A stretch of DNA of 64,000 nt from Mytilinidion resinicola (lineage: Eukaryota > Ascomycota > Dothideomycetes > Mytilinidiales > Mytilinidiaceae): assembly GCF_010093595.1 (NCBI RefSeq), contig NW_022985467.1, forward strand, positions 1 to 64,000, given 5' to 3'. The notes under the pieces were generated by a model. That model was not told the DNA's origin. It ran no database searches and saw only the letters and a program-made list of their open reading frames with translations. The translations under genes and the position numbers were made by a program. Shown here piece after piece: positions 58,134 to 64,000 of the stretch (positions are counted from its first letter, which is position 1; each line of letters starts with the position of its first letter).

Positions 58134-59348
58134 TCAGCCTAGTCCCGCTCCATTCAGTTGTTCTGATTGCGTCTCCTCAAGAGCAGCCCTCGCTACCTTC
58201 GTCTCCCTCGTGCGCTTCATGTGATCCTTGATACGCTGGTGTGTGAGCCAGGTGATTGCAGCCCTCGCGAAGTCGTCGTCATACTGGCGAAGCCCGGTGA
58301 ACGTCACACGTGAAACATGAACAATACCGCGCATTAGATCGAAAGCCGTGCCAAAGAGGTTCGCGAATTCGGACGACTTTTTGGACATGGACGGTGTGAG
58401 GAATTCGCCGAATGGGATCTGAATCATCAAGTAATCGAGATTCTTGCACGCTTGCAGGAGGCGTACAACTTCGATGGCTACACTCAGGTCCGAATTCCTC
58501 TGAGGCCGATCATGCCAGCTCGAAATCCACCAAGGGAGGAAGGTGATTGTTTGGATCTTCTCTCTGCCGGTTTCGCCGATACTTTCAAGAACCCGACGCA
58601 CCAAGTTGAGGTCAAGTTGTCGGTCTGACATGGTGAAACTCTCGAAACAGAGACCACGGAAGTTTTTGAACACCTCTTGGGTTACCTCTCTCCGGATTTG
58701 CTGGTTTATCCAAAGGATCTTCTGACCCAGGCCCAGAGGCTGCAGGTTTGTTGACGCTGGTTTGGCTCCAGGGTGGTAATTCCGGATCCATCCAGTATGG
58801 TTGGCTTCCAGCACAAACCGGTATATTATCAGTCGTAACTCCGCCGGGAGATCGAGGAACGGGAATATGGTGGGTGGTTGTGAGGTGGACTGCGTCGCGA
58901 GGAAGGTGTCCTGGTTGTGTTCGCTCTTGATTGTCTATATTAGAGTAAGCGATGCTAGAAATGATGCAATGCCTCGTCATGGATTCGTTTCTGCAATGGA
59001 AATTAATAGCAGCGAACAATAGGCTCAACTGAGTGCTGCTATGAGCTATTGCCTGTGGTAGCTCGGCAAGTCTGCTGGTTGTCCTGAAAAATGAACCGAA
59101 GGTTTTCTAGAAGGGTTAAAGTGCCAAAACAGCGACACACAAGTGGACGCAGATCAGTGATGAGGCATTGCACGAGCTTCGCGTACCATGGTCGATCTTA
59201 CGGCGACCACCATTTGCGAAGCTTGCCCGACAAGCTGCTCCACATCTGGGCCATCCTCCAGTCCGCTGGAATGCTGATCACAAGGTCAGTAATGTCCTAT
59301 CGAATGATGTGTAGCTGGAGCTCTCACCTTCGGATCTTCTAGCTCCAT
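58134..59348 (-). CDS. 2EXR-domain protein, array member 5
   Basis: Exons 59348-59328, 59273-59202 and 58934-58134 give 297 residues. Exon 1 encodes MELEDPK and exon 2 HSSGLEDGPDVEQLVG..., a weakened form of the family's acidic motif, ending at a good GTAAGA donor. The following 267-bp intron is unusually long for this locus and ends ATAG; the 72-residue module that other members have at this place is missing, and its remains may lie in the intron. Exon 3 has IFPFLDLPAELRLIIYRFVL (2EXR), LGLGQKILWINQQIRREV, ACKNLDYLMIQIPFG and a C-terminus rich in Lys/Arg. The large exon is intact. The 5' exons are inferred from comparison with members 1, 3 and 4. Confidence 0.75.
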
Positions 59349-60224
59349 CGCAATCTCTGCGCGCCGTGTTCGGGACGGTAGGAGTGTGGGAGTGTGAAAG
59401 CGGAGGTGACAGTGGTAGGATCAAAGAGGTAGGAAAAGTAAACAAGGACACGCCGGATCAAAAGATTCGCCGCAGACCGTTGAGTCTTTCACGTGGTAGC
59501 CTAATTCCGACTGCCTGTCAGTCAAGGTCTTCTTAGCCGGCAATCTCGTCACTTGCTTCAAATATCGCTTGGCGGTTATTACAATCAAATTCAATAACTT
59601 TTTTGCGCCCTGTCCACCAAGCGCTGTCAAGCCTTGCCAAATTGAGCAATCCGGGTGGCTGCGAGAGCTGTCAGACTTGACAAAAAGGCCCCTTTACATT
59701 TTTCAATAATGTACTACAAGACTTCAAGCAGTGATAGGCAAGTGTACACATGTGCTAGGGATAAATATCGCATCTATGCGTAGGGAGCGGCTTTGTGTTC
59801 ATGCCCTACGCTTTACATATTCTAGCATTGAAAGCTTCGGTCTACGTTATGTCTAGTCAGGTCCATTTTCAAAGGACCTACGGGCGGAGTTGTGTCGTCT
59901 CCAGACGCCAAATAATTAAGAAACAGATATCTTCCAGGATTTGAATCTCTCATTAAACACAGTGTGATCTAGCAACTGATGATGTATCAATGGACAGTCT
60001 GCCAGTCATATCTCCGTAAACCGCAAGAATAACCCACCTGGCTTGACCGTTCTCAGTCAAATTAGTTTTTGCTCCTGCATTCTCTTCAAGATCTTTCTCC
60101 AAAAGTCTGGTAATTTACGCAGTCGAAAGACCTTCATTTTTGTTTCCGAGCCTCTTCTCTTTGCCACATATCGCCATATGCTAGTCATAGTTCCCATCTC
60201 CATTGCACAATTAAGGGCGAGAGT
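59349..60224. other. Intergenic in the 2EXR array
   Basis: Upstream of member 5. No gene or repeat recognised. Confidence 0.4.
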
Positions 60225-60560
60225 ATAGGCACTTGGTACTCACTCCACTCTGGAACTGTCACGATCTCCTGTGCTTCCGCCCGGCGTATACTCTCCTTCA
60301 ACCTTTGGAGATTGAAGCACCTCCCCAAGCCATTAGCCGGGCTCGATCAGAAGCAAAAGACTGGAACCGCCACCCCCCCGGGAACGGCTTCACCTGATCC
60401 GCATTCCGGTGCCAAATGTTTCCCAAAAGAGGTGACGATGCGTTAAGGTCTATATAAGGTCTGGAGGTTCTTGTCAGACTTGAGTAGATGGACTATATCA
60501 GCAGCGATACTCACGTCCGTTATCCTCCGCTGCTCGTCCTTCAGCTCCGCATCCTGTAGA
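60225..60560 (-). pseudogene. Relic of a sixth 2EXR-family gene
   Basis: Minus-strand sequence near 60455-60550 reads RITDVSIAADIVHLLKSDKN, aligning with RNSDLSVAIEVVRLLQACKN in member 5. Farther toward 60225, NLQRLKESIRRAEAQE resembles the family C-terminus, with stops between. No 2EXR start and no exons upstream were found, so only the C-terminal part of a former member remains. Confidence 0.6.
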
Positions 60561-60745
60561 CTTCAACGATACGATTGCACAGCTTAGCACAGAGTTCAGT
60601 AATCTTTCTAGAACGACTTAAATACGAATACTAATTAACACTATAGATACTAATATATGTTCTCTCGCAATATGGAAAGCAGAAAGAAAACCGCAAGAGA
60701 CAAAAATCGCAGATGAAAACTACGCGTACCATACAAATCGAAAGA

Positions 60746-60833
60746 AACTCTACACCAACTCTACGCCAACTCTACACCAACTCTACACCAACTCTACACC
60801 AACTCTACACCAACTCTACACCAACTCTACACC
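60746..60833. repeat. 8 x 11-bp minisatellite beside the PKS stop codon
   Basis: Eight units of aactctacacc (one with g for a) end five bases before the PKS stop codon at 60838-60840, and so lie in its 3' UTR. Confidence 0.95.
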
Positions 60834-60837
60834 ACCT

Positions 60838-63800
60838 CTATTCCACCTCCTCCACAATCTTAACCAACTTACTCGTCTTCGAAATCTTCCCCGCCAACTG
60901 CGCAATCGAATCGTTCCCCATAATATCCAATACCGGAATATCCGCCCCGAGATCCTTCGAGAACCAATTCCTAAACTCAACCGCCACCAGCGAATCCACC
61001 CCATAATGATGAATCGGCTTCCCCGGATCAAAGTCCTCAACCGGCAAACTCATCACGCTCGACAACTTCCTCACCACCGCCTCCCCCACCGTCGCCGCCG
61101 CCTCCTCAAAGCTCTTCGCCGCCCGCAGCGCCGCCTTCGTGTTGAGCGACGAGTCCTCCTCGCCCTCGTTGCTCGCCGACTCCGACATGACGTGCAGCTG
61201 CGTGAAAAGCGGGTACTTCATGAAGCCCGGCTCGGGCATCCCCTTCCACTTGTAGCTGGCGCTCGACCCCAGCCCAATCGCGACCTGCGTTTTGACCGCG
61301 TCGGCGCGCGTCGCGTTGCGCGCGTCCATGTGGTACTCGAGCAGCGCGTGGAACTCGTCCTCGCGGATCGCGTCGCTGGCGAAGGCGAGGTTGCCCAGCG
61401 CCGGGTTGGCCGTCTTATCCTGGTTCTCGGCGATGTAGCCGACGCCCAGCATGGCGCCGAGGTCGAGCGCGGTGGCCGCGAGGCCCTTGGAGCGCCGGTG
61501 GTGCGCGAGGGCGTCTTGATACGTGTTGCCCGCGGCGTAGTTGGCTTGCCCGCGGTTGCCGATGATGCCGCAGCAGGAGGAGAGCATGATGAAGAAGGTG
61601 AGGTCGTGCGGGAGGGCTTCGTGCAGGTTGCGTGAGCCGTGCACTTTGGGGTTGAGGGCTTGGTTGTATTGGTCGACAGTCATGAGCTCGAGTGAAGAGT
61701 CCTGGTGGATTGTTAGGATATGTGAGGGAGTATGGGGTGCGGGAGCTTACTCGGAGTTGCATGGCGCCTTGGATGCAGCCGCCGATGGGAGGCATATCAC
61801 GAATGCACTGGGCGAGTGTTGACTCGAGAGCCGTCTTGCTGTTGATGTCGCAGGCGAAGGCGCGGACGGTGCATCCTAGCTCCTCCAGCTCCTTCACGGT
61901 CTTCTTCGCTTCGTCGCTTGCGGCTCCGGATCGGGAGAGGAAGATGAGGTTGCGGGCTCCTTGCGACACCATCCACAACGCCATACTACGCCCTAGACCA
62001 CCGAGGCCGCCGGCGAGAACGTAGGAGCTGTCGCGGCAGAAACGATGTGGTGCTTTCTGCTTGGGAAGAGCTTGAACCATATGCGAAGGATCAGACGTAA
62101 GCACAACTTTACCGATGTGCTTGCCAGACTGCAGAAGACGATATGAAGATTCTAGCTCTCCATAGTTGTAGACAGTGAAGGGAGTAGTGGCTCCGATGAC
62201 CTTCTTGTTCCAGAGCGCTACCGTGTCTTCAAGCAGCCGCTCAGATAGCGGCTTATCGAGCTTGATGACGGTCTCTAGATCGCAGGAAGCAAACATGACG
62301 CTCTTGGAGAACTGGAACATCTCGAGACGGCCGTTGGAGAGGATGTCTCTCTTTCCGATTTCTGGAATCTAGATTAGCGAATGGTCCTATTACCTGGGGC
62401 TGGGGACATACCAAGGAAGCGGCCAAAGTACGCGATACAATCCCATGTCCTTCGTAGAGCTTCTCCAGCAAGTGAGTTCAGCACCACATTGACACCCTTG
62501 CCGTTGGTCATGCGCATGATACCCTTAACGAAGGACAGATCACGACTGGAGAAGATATGGTCTTCTGGGATGCCATATCGGTTGATCAAGATATCCCTCT
62601 TCTCGTGAGTGGAGACGGTGGCGAAGATCTCGGCACCTGGTAAAAAAGTTAGTATACTGCTCGATGACCTCAAAGGAGAGTAACGCGCCTCTGTCTTGCG
62701 CAACCATAATAGCGGCCTGGCCAACTCCACCAGCCGCAGCATGAATAAGAATTGTCTCGCCCTTCAACAACCGCCCAATATCATTCAAGCAATACAGCAC
62801 CGTGCAATAGATGACCGGGATACTCGCCGCAACCTCAAAGCTCATATCATCCGGAATCTGGGACACACAGCGCTGGTCACTGCGCGCGTACGTGTTGAAG
62901 CAACCCGTCTGATCCGCCATGATCATGACACGATCCCCCTTCTTGACCTTGGTGACATTGGAGCCAACGCGGGTGATGTATCCGGCGCCCTCCGCACCCA
63001 GGACATCGCCGTTGACTTCGCCCATGGCGGACATGATGTCGCGGAAGTTGAGACCGGTGGCTTTGATCTCGACCTCCACGTCTTCGGGCTCTAGCGGCTT
63101 GGGGTAGACGGGGTCATCGATGAACATGAGGCGGTTGAGTAGACCGGGCGCGTCGGTGCTGAGCTTCAAGGCTCGCGTGGGATCAGCGCCGAAGGCCTGG
63201 ATCTGGGGCTCGGCTTTGGTGACCTTCGAGGCGAGGAAGGAGTTGATGTAGTCAGCTTGGATCAGGCGGGGGATGGATAGTATGCCGTCCGAGGAATTGT
63301 ATTCCTCGTTCCTATTGGATGTGGTGGTGATGAAGTGATGATCGAAGAGCTTGCTGATTTGCTTCGCCGTCTGTGCGTCTGATTTGAGTTCGCCATCCTC
63401 CAGACCGAGAAGTACTAGATCGCAAGTATCCAGGTCGCGTTCCCAGCGAGCGGTTCGAATGAAGCCGGTAGCGATAGCTGATTCAGGATGAACGATGGCG
63501 GATTTACCAATCCATAGGCCTCCCTGAGCTGTTAGGATCAACTTTCGAAGGTTGTTGAAATCGGACTCTTCGATATCCAGAAGCACGGGATGGTCGAGAT
63601 CCAGCAATGAAACGAACGTGGTCTCCTTCACGTCAATGCCGGCGAGATCCTTCCAGTCAACGACCTTCACACCGTGAAGGCCGAAATTCTCCAGAGACTC
63701 AACCACCGATGAAACGAGGGGAGATTTGCTTTGCGCCTCGGTCGTGAGCACGATGGTATCTGGGTACTGACGCTCCACTGGAGCAGGGTCCACGGCATTG

Positions 63801-64000
63801 GCTATCATCAAGCTCTGCGAGTGGATCAGGTCGTCCTGGTAATCTGGAAGAATCAGATCAGTACCAGTGAAGTCTGCCGCCTTGAAGGCTTGGTCCCAGT
63901 GTTTCTCGTCGACGAGAGGACCCCATCTTCGGTAAGGCTCGACGCTCAACCACCAGCCGGAGAGCGTGCCAAACGCGAGTGGAACGCTGAGAAGCTCGAG
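60838..64000 (-). CDS. Highly reducing polyketide synthase, C-terminal part (ER-KR-ACP), 5' end beyond window
   Basis: Exons 64000-62689, 62636-62412, 62361-61751 and 61701-60838 give 1003 visible residues. The first residues (GTLSGWW) are the sequence that follows the DH/C-methyltransferase region. The enoyl reductase has [22 protein letters not shown] and HAAAGGVGQ (NADPH site) and runs into the second exon. The ketoreductase has [10 protein letters not shown] and the catalytic [21 protein letters not shown] with Ser, Tyr and Asn. The carrier domain has the phosphopantetheine serine in [16 protein letters not shown]. The protein ends about 55 residues later with no thioesterase, reductase or condensation domain, so release needs a separate enzyme. 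Introns of 49 and 50 bp are GT-AG; the 52-bp one at 62637-62688 fits only as GC-AG (GAG|GCGCGT). No tailoring gene lies to its left, so any cluster extends right. Confidence 0.93.

Noticed and set aside
61006..61635. 209-codon plus-strand Arg-rich frame
   Set aside because: It is antisense to the PKS ketoreductase and carrier region, and open because of GC-rich codon bias.

Overview
The window is nuclear DNA of a filamentous ascomycete (Pezizomycotina). Spliced genes with 50-60 bp introns, a highly reducing polyketide synthase, 2EXR and F-box gene families, and transposons damaged by repeat-induced point mutation (RIP) all point there. A Dothideomycetes-type genome with AT-rich and GC-balanced blocks fits, but the class is an inference. 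No rRNA, tRNA, CRISPR array or telomere repeat was recognised.

Positions 1 to about 26,050 are an AT- and TpA-rich block made almost entirely of dead repeats. From left to right it holds: two tandem minus-strand copies of a telomere-linked-helicase (OrsD plus RecQ) gene (1-4530 and 4539-8388); a Ty3/gypsy element on the minus strand with both 410-bp LTRs (8443-14412), inserted into the gag region of a second, plus-strand Ty3/gypsy element (8389-8437 and 14418-18760); a poorly explained stretch (18761-20830); and a satellite of about 130-150 bp units (about 20830-25680) broken by a Fot1/pogo transposon with 70-bp terminal inverted repeats (20890-22738) and by a roughly 580-bp unknown insert. 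Every reading frame examined here is full of stops of the kind C-to-T or G-to-A change makes.

At about 26,050 base composition switches abruptly to normal genic DNA. The first gene there is a relic with two in-frame TAG stops. It is followed by a probable mitochondrial protein of unknown function (27160-28410), a 3140-residue DUF6606/DUF3638/DUF3645 protein on the minus strand (29136-38609), two related and broken F-box genes (about 42100-43207 and 44091-46755; the second split by a 1002-bp hAT-like element with an 8-bp target duplication), a GNAT acetyltransferase and an AlaX-type alanyl-tRNA editing protein.

From 50.1 to 60.6 kb there is a tandem, same-strand array of five 2EXR-domain genes plus one relic. 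They share a modular exon plan: a tiny first exon, an acidic exon, an optional 72-residue exon, then the 2EXR exon. Two members appear to use GC-AG introns. The window ends in the 3' part of a highly reducing PKS (ER-KR-ACP visible), whose 5' part and any cluster partners lie to the right. An 11-bp minisatellite abuts its stop codon. Exon coordinates come from reading splice signals and comparing paralogues by eye; no database search or RNA evidence was available.
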